From the NCBI RefSeq assembly GCF_001458335.1, contig NZ_CYTO01000009.1, positions 28,155 to 92,154 on the forward strand: DNA of 64,000 nucleotides, read 5' to 3'. This DNA is from Cognatishimia activa. Its GTDB lineage: Bacteria > Pseudomonadota > Alphaproteobacteria > Rhodobacterales > Rhodobacteraceae. Below are positions 1 to 8,293 of the stretch, one piece after another. Numbering within the stretch: the first letter of the stretch is position 1; the number at the start of each line of letters is the position of its first letter. The notes below the pieces were generated by a model. That model worked only from the letters and a program-made list of their open reading frames with translations, searched no databases and was not told the origin of the DNA. A program made the position numbers and the translations under genes.

Positions 1-820
1 GGTTCTGGGCCTGAACGACCCGTTCCTGGTGCAATATTGGAATTTCATCACTGGCGCATTGCAAGGCGATGTCGGCGTAAGTTTCCGCCAAGGCCGTCCG
101 GCGCTGGACATCATCCTTGAACGCCTGCCTGCGACGTTGGAACTGGCGATGGTCTCGGCCATCTTCGCCATGGTGCTGGGGATCGTTTTGGGGATCTACA
201 CGGCGATCAATCGCAAAGGCGCGATCACCAACTTCATCCTGACGACGTCACTCATTGGCGTGTCGCTGCCCACCTTCCTGATCGGTATCCTGTTGATCTA
301 CGTCTTTGCGGTCGAGCTGAAATGGCTCCCGAGTTTTGGACGTGGCGAAACCGTTGATTTGGGTTGGTGGACCACCGGTTTGCTGACGGCCTCAGGGCTT
401 AAGTCACTGATTTTACCGTCGATTACGCTGGGTCTTTATCAAATGACCCTGATCATGCGGCTTGTCAGATCGGAAATGTCCGAGGTGCTGCGCCAAGACT
501 ATATCCGCTTTGCCCGTGCACGGGGCCTCAGCGAGCGGGCCATCAACTTCCGCCATGCGGTCAAGAACACGTTGATCCCGGTGATCACCGTTGCCGGTCT
601 GCAAATCGGGTCGATCATTGCCTTCTCCATCATCACTGAAACGGTCTTCCAATGGCCGGGCGTTGGCTTGCTCTTTATCGACTCCGTTCAGTTCGTCGAT
701 ATCCCCGTGATGGCCAGCTATTTGATGATGATCTCTGTGATGTTCGTCGCAATCAACTTCCTCGTGGACATGCTCTACTTGGCAATCGACCCGCGTCTGC
801 GGGAAGGGAAGGGGACGTAG
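1..820 (+). CDS. ABC transporter permease, DppB/OppB type (5' end outside window)
   Basis: This is an inner-membrane permease of a dipeptide/oligopeptide-type ABC importer. The reading frame is open from the first bases, so the start lies upstream; the 270 or so codons present compare with about 310-340 for the family, so roughly the first TM helix and part of the periplasmic loop are missing. Several hydrophobic helices are visible. The EAA coupling loop follows 'DYIRFARARGLS' near codon 172, and the usual GPxxE-like region (FSIITETVFQWPGVG) lies after it. It is followed after 2 nt by a second permease and then a fused ATPase, so it is one operon. The substrate cannot be read from the permeases; peptides, opines or similar are possible. 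The solute-binding protein must lie to the left of the window. Confidence 0.93.
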   Translation, partial: VLGLNDPFLVQYWNFITGALQGDVGVSFRQGRPALDIILERLPATLELAMVSAIFAMVLGIVLGIYTAINRKGAITNFILTTSLIGVSLPTFLIGILLIYVFAVELKWLPSFGRGETVDLGWWTTGLLTASGLKSLILPSITLGLYQMTLIMRLVRSEMSEVLRQDYIRFARARGLSERAINFRHAVKNTLIPVITVAGLQIGSIIAFSIITETVFQWPGVGLLFIDSVQFVDIPVMASYLMMISVMFVAINFLVDMLYLAIDPRLREGKGT

Positions 821-822
821 TC

Positions 823-1740
823 ATGGATATGATCAAACGCGCTCTGGACAGCGATCTCTTCTATTCCTTCCGCCGCACGCCGGTGGCGGTGGTATCCGCA
901 ATTGTCGCGCTCTCGCTCATCCTGTCAGCGGTCTTTGCACCTTTATTAGCGCCGTTTAATCCGTTTGACCCTAGTTCATTGAACTTGATGAACGGCTTTT
1001 CGGCACCCATGGAGCCAAACGCCTTTACCGGTGACAGCTTTATTATGGGCACGGATGACCAAGGTCGGGACGTTCTGTCGACCATCCTTTACGGCATGCG
1101 GATTTCGCTTTTTGTTGGGGTGCTTGCGGTTCTCTTCGCGCTGCTCATCGGCGTGGTGCTGGGATTGGTGGCCGCCTATGCGGGTGGCCGCACCGATGCA
1201 ATCATCATGCGGATCGCAGATGTGCAGCTGACGTTCCCTTCCATTCTGGTGGCCATGCTGATCTTTGGCATCGCGAAGGGCTTCACCCCGATCCATCTGC
1301 GCGATCAGATGGCGATTTGGGTGCTGATTGTCTCTATCGGCCTGTCTGACTGGGTACAATTTGCCCGCGTCGTGCGCGGTGCCGCTTTGGTGGAAAAGAA
1401 GAAAGAATATGTTGAAGCCGCAATCCTGATTGGCCGTGGTCCAATCGCGATCATCTTCAAACATATTCTGCCCAACGTGCTCAGCCCGGTTTTGGTCATC
1501 GCGACCATCTCTCTGGCCCTGGCCATTATCGCTGAGGCGACCCTGTCGTTCCTTGGTGTTGGCGCGCCACCAACGCAGCCGTCTTTGGGCACACTCATCC
1601 GTATCGGGCAGGGCTTCCTGTTCTCTGGCGAGTGGTGGATCCTCTTCTTCCCAGCGGTAACGCTTCTGATGCTGGCGCTTTCGGTCAACCTGTTGGGTGA
1701 CTGGCTGCGTGACGCGCTTAACCCGAAATTGGATGACTGA
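823..1740 (+). CDS. ABC transporter permease, DppC/OppC type
   Basis: This is the second inner-membrane permease (305 aa) of the peptide-type importer. The ATG at 823 is chosen because it lies 2 nt after the stop of the first permease and yields the usual DppC length; an upstream extension into the previous gene is out-of-frame shadow. An N-terminal cytoplasmic stretch and first TM helix are followed by a periplasmic loop containing '[12 protein letters not shown]', a signature of DppC/OppC proteins. The EAA loop is near '[13 protein letters not shown]', and the C-terminal part has '[15 protein letters not shown]', also typical. It overlaps nothing but abuts the ATPase gene, with 1 nt between TGA and ATG. 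Confidence 0.95.
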   Translation: MDMIKRALDSDLFYSFRRTPVAVVSAIVALSLILSAVFAPLLAPFNPFDPSSLNLMNGFSAPMEPNAFTGDSFIMGTDDQGRDVLSTILYGMRISLFVGVLAVLFALLIGVVLGLVAAYAGGRTDAIIMRIADVQLTFPSILVAMLIFGIAKGFTPIHLRDQMAIWVLIVSIGLSDWVQFARVVRGAALVEKKKEYVEAAILIGRGPIAIIFKHILPNVLSPVLVIATISLALAIIAEATLSFLGVGAPPTQPSLGTLIRIGQGFLFSGEWWILFFPAVTLLMLALSVNLLGDWLRDALNPKLDD

Positions 1741-1741
1741 T

Positions 1742-3436
1742 ATGGCGTTACTCGACATCAAAAACATGCTCGTCGAATTTCCGGGGCGGCACGGCACATT
1801 CCAAGCGGTCAAAGACGTGAGTCTTGAGGTGGCAGAAGGAGAAATCCTTGGCCTCGTCGGGGAATCCGGTGCTGGGAAATCCACTGTGGGCAACGCGGTT
1901 CTCAACCTGCTGCAAGCGCCCGGGCGTCTGTCCTCTGGTGAAGTCTGGCTCAACGGTGAACGGATCGATCAACTAGACAAATCCATGTTCCGCACCATCC
2001 GCGGCAAACGGATTTCCATGATCTTCCAAGACCCGATGACCTCGCTCAACCCGATCGAGACCATCGAGTTCCAGCTGGTAGAAACCATTCTCACGCACAT
2101 GGATATCAGCCGGTCCGAGGCGGAAAAACGTGCCGTTGACCTGCTAGAACAGGTGGGCATCCCGGATGCACCCAAGCGGATCAAACAATACCCGCACCAA
2201 TTCTCGGGCGGCATGCGGCAGCGGGTGGTGATTGCGCTGGCTCTGTCTGTGGAGCCGGAATTGATCATTGCCGATGAGCCAACCACAGCTCTGGATGTGA
2301 CCATTCAGGCGCAAATCCTTGAGCTGATCAAAGACCTCTGCAAAAGCCGTAACCTTGGCGTGATCCTTGTGACCCACGACATGGGTGTGATTGCGGAAAC
2401 CGCAGACAGGGTGGCGGTCATGTATAAAGGTGCGCTGATCGAGGTGGGCGAAACCCAGCAGATCCTGCGTGACCCGAAAGAGCCATACACCCAGTCACTG
2501 ATCGCAGCCGTGCCGCCATCTAATATCAAGATCCACCGCTTCCCGAAGGTGGCTTTGGCTGAAAGCGATGGCTCGGCTCTTCAGGACTTTGATCTGAAAG
2601 GCCATTGGCTGGCATCTGGCGAAGCCCATGATCCAAAGGGCGGCACGTTGCTCGAGGTCAAAAACCTCAGCAAGCGCTTCTTGGTTCAGGGCGCGTTCCT
2701 TGAACGCAATCGCACCTATGTGGACGCGATCAAATCCATCAGCTTTGACGTAAAAGCGGGGGAGACTTTTGGCCTTGTGGGCGAAAGTGGCTCGGGCAAA
2801 TCCACAGTGGCGCGGGTCATCACCGGCATCCATCCCGCCACCAGCGGCGAGATGCGCTTTGCGGGCAAAGACCTGACTGGCAAATCTGGCAAACAAGAAG
2901 CCATTGCAGCCCGCCAGGACATCCAGATGGTGTTCCAAGATCCCTATTCATCGCTCAACGGGCGCATGAAAATCGGGTCTATCGTGGCAGAGCCGATGAT
3001 CGTGAACAAACTCACCTCCGGGGCAGAGGAGCGTAATGAAATCGTTGCGGACCTGTTGGAACTGGTGGGTCTAGGGAAGGACGCGGCACGCAAATATCCG
3101 CATGAATTCTCAGGCGGTCAGCGTCAGCGGATTTCCATCGCGCGCGCCTTGGCAACACGGCCACGCTTCTTGATCTGTGACGAGCCGACATCTGCACTGG
3201 ATGTGTCGATTCAGGCCCAAATCCTGAACTTGCTTAAGGATCTGCAAGAAGAGCTGAACCTGACGCTTCTTTTCATCTCTCATGACCTGCCTGTCATCCG
3301 TCAGATGTGTGACCGCATCGGCGTGATGCAGTTTGGCGAGTTGCTGGAAGTGAATGAGACCGAGAAGATCTTTGAAGCTCCAGAACACGCCTACACGCAG
3401 CGACTGGTCAGTCAGATGCCAAAGTTCATGAAATAA
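1742..3436 (+). CDS. Fused double ATP-binding subunit (DppD-DppF type) of peptide-type ABC transporter
   Basis: This is a 564 aa cytoplasmic ATPase that powers the importer. It contains two complete nucleotide-binding domains in one chain. The first has Walker [10 protein letters not shown] near residue 40 and signature FSGGMRQRV; the second has Walker [10 protein letters not shown] near residue 347 and signature [10 protein letters not shown]. Both have DEPTxALD Walker B motifs and H-loops (THDM, SHDL). Oligopeptide-type C-terminal extensions ([26 protein letters not shown]) follow both domains, as in DppD and DppF. The ATG at 1742 follows the permease stop directly. Fused DppDF proteins are common in alphaproteobacteria. 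A strong hairpin terminator follows the stop. Confidence 0.95.
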   Translation: MALLDIKNMLVEFPGRHGTFQAVKDVSLEVAEGEILGLVGESGAGKSTVGNAVLNLLQAPGRLSSGEVWLNGERIDQLDKSMFRTIRGKRISMIFQDPMTSLNPIETIEFQLVETILTHMDISRSEAEKRAVDLLEQVGIPDAPKRIKQYPHQFSGGMRQRVVIALALSVEPELIIADEPTTALDVTIQAQILELIKDLCKSRNLGVILVTHDMGVIAETADRVAVMYKGALIEVGETQQILRDPKEPYTQSLIAAVPPSNIKIHRFPKVALAESDGSALQDFDLKGHWLASGEAHDPKGGTLLEVKNLSKRFLVQGAFLERNRTYVDAIKSISFDVKAGETFGLVGESGSGKSTVARVITGIHPATSGEMRFAGKDLTGKSGKQEAIAARQDIQMVFQDPYSSLNGRMKIGSIVAEPMIVNKLTSGAEERNEIVADLLELVGLGKDAARKYPHEFSGGQRQRISIARALATRPRFLICDEPTSALDVSIQAQILNLLKDLQEELNLTLLFISHDLPVIRQMCDRIGVMQFGELLEVNETEKIFEAPEHAYTQRLVSQMPKFMK

Positions 3437-3437
3437 A

Positions 3438-3464
3438 AGAGGGGCCTTCTAAGGCCCCTTTTCC
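3438..3464 (+). terminator. Rho-independent terminator of the peptide-type ABC operon
   Basis: Perfect 8-bp stem GGGGCCTT/AAGGCCCC with a 2-nt loop, followed by TTTT. It lies 4 nt after the ATPase stop. The convergent TetR gene ends 20 nt further on, so it may also act against transcription from that side, although the T-run on that side is weaker. Confidence 0.85.
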
Positions 3465-3484
3465 TTTGCAACCGGCCCGGTGGC

Positions 3485-4081
3485 TTATAGCGCCCGACTG
3501 CCGTTGATCACCAAATCTGAAACCAAATCCGCATACTTCGCCCGGGCCGCCGGCTCCACCTGTTTGTTCCACATGGCATAGGAGTTCAGCATGCCAAACA
3601 CCGACATAGAGGTGGCGCGCAGTTTGGATTTGTTGTTCTCAAAGGCCTGAGGTGAAATCTCCAAAAGGATTTCATTCAACGCCCGCACAATCTCGCGCTG
3701 ATAATTTTTCAACGTTACCTGCTGCTCTTCTGGCAGCAACGGAACGCCTTCCGCCTGAATTTGGTGCTCGGCTTCCATCACTTGATAAGCTGACAGTGTT
3801 GCACGGGTGAAAGCTTGTAGCCGTTCTTCCGGCGAGACGCCCTCTGCTTGGATCGAAAGCAGATTGTCCCGTAGCGCCGAGAGATACGTGTTCAGAATAT
3901 CAAAGAGCAGCGCGTCTTTGCCGGGGTAGTAATGATAGATATTGGCTTTAGAGATTCCACAAGCTGAAGCGACCTGTGCCATGGAAGAACGGGCATAGCC
4001 TTCGCGCGCAAAAACCCCTGCGGCGGTCTTGAGAATATGCAACCGTTTCTGGTCGTGGTCTTTCGCAACCGTTCTGGCCAA
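3485..4081 (-). CDS. TetR/AcrR family transcriptional regulator
   Basis: A 198 aa repressor-type regulator. The N-terminal helix-turn-helix covers roughly residues 14-60 (AAGVFAREGYARSSMAQVA... ISKANIYHYYPGKDALL). The rest is an all-helical ligand domain with no recognisable ligand signature. The start is a TTG: no ATG is near, and the TTG has a good Shine-Dalgarno (GGAAGGA) 6-7 nt upstream. It is convergent with the peptide ABC operon and divergent from the LivK-like gene 400 bp away, so it could control either; inverted repeats just upstream of its start suggest autoregulation. Confidence 0.85.
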   Translation of the reverse strand: MARTVAKDHDQKRLHILKTAAGVFAREGYARSSMAQVASACGISKANIYHYYPGKDALLFDILNTYLSALRDNLLSIQAEGVSPEERLQAFTRATLSAYQVMEAEHQIQAEGVPLLPEEQQVTLKNYQREIVRALNEILLEISPQAFENNKSKLRATSMSVFGMLNSYAMWNKQVEPAARAKYADLVSDLVINGSRAL

Positions 4082-4112
4082 TTTGGTTCCTTCCGCGCAT
4101 CAGGGTCGCGAT

Positions 4113-4153
4113 TGACGTTAGGTCATCTCTGCGCGGTGTCCCGATTGCGACAC
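4113..4153. promoter_or_regulatory. Candidate TetR operator region
   Basis: Two inverted repeats lie 30-70 bp upstream of the TetR start: TGAC-GTTAG-GTCA at 4113-4125 and GTGTC-CCGATTGC-GACAC at 4136-4153. Position and symmetry fit autoregulation by the adjacent TetR protein. The sites are short and no binding was tested. Confidence 0.35.
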
Positions 4154-4236
4154 TTCATAAGACTTTCCGCGCTGCAGCGCTAGCCCATCTCCCACGCAAG
4201 AATCGTCTTGGCAACGTCCTGAGGGATTGGTTGATT

Positions 4237-4372
4237 GAGAAATTTTTCGATCATTTCCGCCAAATCAAGCAGGATTTACGCAGTGGGTTCGGAAAATTTC
4301 CAATTTTTGACATCTGCGTGGGAAAATTTCTAGTGAGCCATGGTCGTCGTTGGGCTTAATGCAAAAATTTCC
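4237..4372. promoter_or_regulatory. Phased GGAAAATTTCC-like repeats upstream of the substrate-binding protein gene
   Basis: The 400-bp gap between the TetR gene and the LivK-like gene holds no gene that can be supported. It does contain repeated A/T blocks: GAAATTTTTC near 4239, GGAAAATTTCC at 4291-4301, GGAAAATTTCT at 4321-4331 and CAAAAATTTCC at 4362-4372. The last three are 30 and 41 bp apart, close to whole helical turns, so they lie on one face of the DNA. They may be bent-DNA elements or sites for a regulator that binds a short palindrome. Confidence 0.4.
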
Positions 4373-4479
4373 GTTATTTTGGAAACCATCGTTTTTTGTG
4401 ATGTTGTACTCTTCCCAAACGAATGGGTCCGCTCTAACCTCTCCTGCAGGACAAAGTTCCAACTGGGAGAAATACTAAG

Positions 4480-5676
4480 ATGAAAAAATTCCTTCTGACT
4501 TCAGCAGCAGCTTCTTTGGTTGCAGGTTCTGCCTTCGCGGGCGGCCACGGGGATGAAGTAAAAGTAGGTTTGATGCTGGGCTTCTCTGGCCCTGCTGAAT
4601 CCTATGCGCCACCAATGGCGGGCGGTGCCCGTGCAGCAGTCGCAGAGATCGCGGAAAGCGGCCTGTTCCTGGGTGGCAAGAAACTGACACTGGTGGAAGG
4701 TGACTCCACCTGTGCGGATGCGGCGATCGCGACATCTGTTGCAGAGCGTTTCGTAACCTCTGACGGCGTTTCCGGCATCATCGGTGCTCTGTGCTCCGGC
4801 GCAACCACTGCGGCGCTGCAAAACGTTGCGGTTCCAAACGGCATGGTGATGATCTCTCCATCCGCGACATCGCCAGCGCTGTCCACAATCGAGGACAACG
4901 GCCTGTTCTTCCGCGCGACACCATCTGACGCCCGTCAGGGTGCTGTGATGGCAGAGCTGCTCCTCAGCGAGGGCGTGGAGTCCGTTGCTGTGACCTACAC
5001 AAACAACGACTACGGCAAAGGCCTGGCTGACGCGTTTGAAGCGAACTTCACCGCTGGTGGCGGCGAAGTGACCATCAACGCATCTCACGAAGATGGCAAA
5101 GGCGACTACTCTGCGGAAGTTGGTGCTTTGGCATCCGCTGGCGGTGACCGTCTGGTTGTTGTTGGTTATGCGGACCAAGGTGGTAAAGGCATCATCCAAG
5201 GTGCTCTGGACACAGGCGCGTTTGACCTGTTCCACTTGCCTGACGCGATGGTTGGCTTCGCAACAGAAGCGAACTTCGGTTCTGATCTGGACGGCTCTAT
5301 GGGCCAGGTTCCAGGCACAGACGCACCTGGCGGCGACCTGTTCGTGCCAATCGGTGAAGCAAACGGCTTTGACGCCACGGCTCCGTTCTCTCCAGAGTCT
5401 TATGACGCAGCAGCAATCCTGCTTCTGGCGATGCAAGCGGCGGGTTCCAACGACCCAGCGGTCTACAAAGACAAAATGTTTGACGTTGCAAACGCTCCGG
5501 GCGAGCAGATCTTCCCAGGTGAACTGGCGAAAGCCCTGCAAATCCTGGCAGACGGCGGCGAGATCGACCTGGTCGGTGCATCCGCTGTTGAGCTGATCGA
5601 GCCAGGCGAAGCGTCCGGTTCCTACCGCGTGATCAAAACCGTAAACGGTAAACAAGAAACTGTCGGCTACCGCTAA
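4480..5676 (+). CDS. Periplasmic substrate-binding protein, LivK/amide type
   Basis: A 398 aa secreted binding protein for a branched-chain-amino-acid-type (HAAT family) ABC importer. The signal peptide ends at about residue 20 (...AGSAFA|GG). The rest is a type I periplasmic-binding fold: VKVGLMLGFSGP, then a YGKGLADAF segment near the hinge, and a C-terminal lobe. The ligand cannot be deduced; amino acids, amides, urea or nucleobase-related compounds are all known for this family. Its own terminator separates it from the ATPase and permease genes, a common way to make more binding protein than membrane components. It is the first gene of the five-gene operon to 9591. Confidence 0.92.
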   Translation: MKKFLLTSAAASLVAGSAFAGGHGDEVKVGLMLGFSGPAESYAPPMAGGARAAVAEIAESGLFLGGKKLTLVEGDSTCADAAIATSVAERFVTSDGVSGIIGALCSGATTAALQNVAVPNGMVMISPSATSPALSTIEDNGLFFRATPSDARQGAVMAELLLSEGVESVAVTYTNNDYGKGLADAFEANFTAGGGEVTINASHEDGKGDYSAEVGALASAGGDRLVVVGYADQGGKGIIQGALDTGAFDLFHLPDAMVGFATEANFGSDLDGSMGQVPGTDAPGGDLFVPIGEANGFDATAPFSPESYDAAAILLLAMQAAGSNDPAVYKDKMFDVANAPGEQIFPGELAKALQILADGGEIDLVGASAVELIEPGEASGSYRVIKTVNGKQETVGYR

Positions 5677-5692
5677 GTCGACCTTTCACGGA

Positions 5693-5724
5693 AAAGCCCG
5701 GAAGCGATCCTTCCGGGCTTTTTC
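5693..5724 (+). terminator. Partial terminator between the binding-protein and ATPase genes
   Basis: Stem AAGCCCGGAAG/CTTCCGGGCTT (11 bp, loop CGATC) followed by four or more T. It lies 17 nt after the stop of the binding-protein gene and inside the operon, so it probably lets through only part of the transcripts and protects the 3' end of the upstream message. Confidence 0.85.
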
Positions 5725-5773
5725 AAATTATCCCCCAGCTAACACTAAGAACTTAGAGGGGGAGAACATTCAC

Positions 5774-5791
5774 ATGGGACATAAACGATGA
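5774..5791 (+). promoter_or_regulatory. Five-codon mini-cistron (MGHKR) ahead of the LivG-like gene
   Basis: ATGGGACATAAACGATGA encodes M-G-H-K-R-stop. Its ATG has the only good Shine-Dalgarno here (AGGGGGAG, 9-nt spacer). Its TGA overlaps the ATG of the ATPase gene at 5788, which itself has no ribosome site at a proper distance and an in-frame stop just upstream. This suggests that ATPase translation is coupled to the mini-cistron. A hairpin with TCCCCC/GGGGGA ends (about 5731-5763) can pair with the ribosome site. Confidence 0.45.
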
Positions 5792-6573
5792 TCGAAGTGC
5801 GTGACCTTCACATGCATTTCGGCGGCTTTCGCGCTGTCGATGGGGCTTCACTGACCATCGAACGGGGAACCATTACGGGTCTGATTGGCCCGAATGGCGC
5901 GGGAAAGACGTCGTTATTCAACTGTATCGCCGGCGTTCTGACACCCACAAGCGGCACTGTGCTGTTTGATGGGGAGGACATCACCGGTCTGAAACCACAT
6001 AACCTATTTCACAAAGGCATTCTGCGAACCTTCCAGATTGCCCATGAATTCCACTCCATGACCTGTCGCGAGAACCTGATGATGGTGCCTGCAGGTCAAA
6101 CCGGCGAGACGCTTTGGAACACATGGTTCGGGCGCAAACGCATTGCTGACGAAGAACGGGCATTGCGGGCAAAAGCCGATGAGGTGCTGGAATTCCTGAC
6201 CATCGAACACATCGCTGACCTTAAGGCAGGCAACGTGTCTGGTGGCCAGAAAAAGCTGCTGGAACTTGGCCGCACCATGATGGTGGACGCCGAAATGGTG
6301 TTTCTGGATGAAGTCGGCGCGGGTGTGAACCGCACGCTGCTTTACACGATTGGCGACGCCATTAAACGCCTGAATGTCGAGCGTGGCTACACGTTCTGCA
6401 TGATCGAACACGACATGGATTTCATTAAACAGCTTTGCGACCCCGTCATCGTGATGGCGCAAGGCTCGGTCATGGCCACAGGCACAGCCGATGAGATCAT
6501 GTCCAATGAAGCCGTGATCGAGGCCTACTTGGGCACCGGCGTCAAAAACAAGAAGAAGGAGGGCGCAAAATGA
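5788..6573 (+). CDS. ABC transporter ATP-binding protein, LivG type
   Basis: A 261 aa cytoplasmic ATPase of the LivG branch. Walker A GPNGAGKTS is near residue 36, the signature is VSGGQKKLLELGR, and the H-loop is in IEHDMDFI. The Walker B region reads VFLDEVGAGVN instead of the usual DEPxAGL; LivG proteins of urea- and amide-type systems often vary here, and the catalytic Glu is kept. The C-terminal extension with AYLGTG is typical of LivG. It overlaps the next ATPase gene by 4 nt (ATGA). Start 5788 is in the ATGA overlap with the mini-cistron. Confidence 0.94.
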   Translation: MIEVRDLHMHFGGFRAVDGASLTIERGTITGLIGPNGAGKTSLFNCIAGVLTPTSGTVLFDGEDITGLKPHNLFHKGILRTFQIAHEFHSMTCRENLMMVPAGQTGETLWNTWFGRKRIADEERALRAKADEVLEFLTIEHIADLKAGNVSGGQKKLLELGRTMMVDAEMVFLDEVGAGVNRTLLYTIGDAIKRLNVERGYTFCMIEHDMDFIKQLCDPVIVMAQGSVMATGTADEIMSNEAVIEAYLGTGVKNKKKEGAK

Positions 6574-7277
6574 GCTTCCTCTCTGCCACCAATATGACCG
6601 GTGGATATGGCGCTGGGCCGGACATCTTGCATGATCTGGAACTCTCGGTCGACAAGGGCGAGATCGCCGTGATCGTGGGCCCGAACGGCGCTGGTAAATC
6701 GACCGGAATGAAGGCTGTTTTTGGCATGCTGAACCTGCGTGAAGGCGCAGTAAAGCTCGATGGCACCGACATTACTGGTCTTTCCCCGCAAGAGCGCGTG
6801 CATAAGGGCATGGGGTTTGTCCCACAGGTTCGGAATATCTTCCCAACCATGTCCGTGCGCGAGAACCTGGAAATGGGCGCGTTCATCCGTGACGATGACT
6901 TTGAGCCGACCATTGAACAGGTCTACGAGCTCTTCCCAGCGGTCTATGAAAAACGCAACCAAAACGCGGGCGAGCTTTCTGGTGGTCAACGCCAACAGGT
7001 CGCCGTAGGTCGCGCGCTCATGACACAGCCGAAACTCCTGATGCTGGACGAACCCACCGCGGGTGTGTCGCCCATCGTGATGGACGAGCTGTTTGACCGT
7101 ATCATCGAGGTCGCCAAGACCGGCATTTCCATCCTGATGGTGGAACAGAATGCCCGTCAGGCGCTTGAAATCGCAGATAAAGGCTATGTGCTCGTTCAGG
7201 GTCGCAACGCCTATACGGACACCGGGGAAGCGCTTTTGGCCGACCCTGAAGTGCGCCGTACATTCTTGGGAGGGTGA
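6570..7277 (+). CDS. ABC transporter ATP-binding protein, LivF type
   Basis: A 235 aa cytoplasmic ATPase that pairs with the LivG-like subunit. Walker [10 protein letters not shown] is near residue 38, the signature LSGGQRQQVAVGRALM near 135, and Walker B LMLDEPTAGVSP follows. The H-loop position holds Gln (MVEQNARQAL), as is normal for LivF proteins. The start overlaps the previous stop (ATGA). The C-terminal RRTFLGG end is also typical. Confidence 0.95.
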   Translation: MSFLSATNMTGGYGAGPDILHDLELSVDKGEIAVIVGPNGAGKSTGMKAVFGMLNLREGAVKLDGTDITGLSPQERVHKGMGFVPQVRNIFPTMSVRENLEMGAFIRDDDFEPTIEQVYELFPAVYEKRNQNAGELSGGQRQQVAVGRALMTQPKLLMLDEPTAGVSPIVMDELFDRIIEVAKTGISILMVEQNARQALEIADKGYVLVQGRNAYTDTGEALLADPEVRRTFLGG

Positions 7278-7279
7278 TC

Positions 7280-8293
7280 ATGGTCGACATTCTCAACGCA
7301 TTGGTGGCTTTCACCAACTTTGTCATTATCCCCGCGTCGGCTTATGGCGCTCAGCTCGCCATTGGCGCGCTGGGGGTCACGCTGATCTACGGGATCCTGC
7401 GTTTCTCTAACTTTGCCCATGGCGAGACCATGGCCTTTGGCACCATGGTTGTGCTGTTGGTCACTGGGCTGTTCCAAAGCTGGGGCATTTCCTTGGGGCC
7501 GTTGCCAACTGCCTTGCTGGCGTTGCCCTTCGGTATTCTCGGGGCCTCAGCCTTGGTGCTGTTCACAGACCGCACGGTTTACAAGTTCTACCGTCGTGTG
7601 AAAGCCGCGCCCGTTATGCTGGTGATCGTTTCAATGGGTGTGATGTTCATGATGAACGGCATCATCCGTATGATCGTGGGCACCGACGACCGCCGATTTG
7701 CTGATGGTGAACGTTTCATCATCCGGGCACGGGACTTCAAAGAGATGACAGGCCTGTCAGAAGGTCTTGCTCTGCGGACCACGCAGGTGCTGACCATTGT
7801 GGTCGCGATTGCCACCGTGGCGCTACTGTTCTGGTTCTTGAACAAGACTCGCACCGGTAAATCCATGCGTGCTTATTCAGACAACGAAGATCTGGCGCTG
7901 CTTTCTGGTATCAACCCAGAGCGTGTGGTGATGATCACATGGCTTGTGGTGGCTGCTTTGGCGACTGTTGCGGGTACGCTTTACGGTCTGGACAAAAGCT
8001 TTAAGCCTTTCGTCTACATGCAGCTCCTGTTGCCGATCTTTGCGTCCGCGATTGTCGGTGGCCTTGGCTCGCCCATTGGTGCCATCGCCGGTGGCTTTGT
8101 GATTGCCTTCTCTGAGGTGACGATCACCTACGCGTTCAAGAAAGTGGTGACCTATCTGGGGCCAGAGGGATGGAGGCCCGACGGGCTCGTCCAGCTGCTC
8201 TCCACGGATTACAAATTCGCGGTGTCCTTCGCCATTCTCATCATCGTTCTGCTGTTCAAGCCGACCGGTCTGTTTAAGGGGAAATCGGTATGA
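7280..8293 (+). CDS. ABC transporter permease, LivH type
   Basis: A 337 aa inner-membrane permease of the branched-chain-type importer with about eight hydrophobic helices (GALGVTLIYGILRFSNFAHGE near the N-terminus is a family hallmark). The ATG at 7280 is preferred over the GTG at 7274 because GGAGG lies 6 nt upstream of it. The C-terminal half has the conserved 'IVGGLGSPIGAIAGG' loop that contacts the ATPases. It overlaps the LivM-like gene by 4 nt. Confidence 0.94.
   Translation: MVDILNALVAFTNFVIIPASAYGAQLAIGALGVTLIYGILRFSNFAHGETMAFGTMVVLLVTGLFQSWGISLGPLPTALLALPFGILGASALVLFTDRTVYKFYRRVKAAPVMLVIVSMGVMFMMNGIIRMIVGTDDRRFADGERFIIRARDFKEMTGLSEGLALRTTQVLTIVVAIATVALLFWFLNKTRTGKSMRAYSDNEDLALLSGINPERVVMITWLVVAALATVAGTLYGLDKSFKPFVYMQLLLPIFASAIVGGLGSPIGAIAGGFVIAFSEVTITYAFKKVVTYLGPEGWRPDGLVQLLSTDYKFAVSFAILIIVLLFKPTGLFKGKSV

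Noticed and set aside
652-822. Extended start of the DppC-like gene inside the previous permease
   Set aside because: The extra residues do not match the family, and ATG at 823 is at a normal intergenic distance.
976-1953. Long minus-strand frame opposite the DppC-like and ATPase genes
   Set aside because: It is the mirror of well-supported plus-strand genes, has a biased composition rich in Arg, Gln and His, and no motif or ribosome site.
4501-5655. 384-codon minus-strand frame opposite the substrate-binding protein gene
   Set aside because: The plus-strand gene has a signal peptide, family motifs and its own terminator. The antisense frame exists because of the codon bias of that gene.
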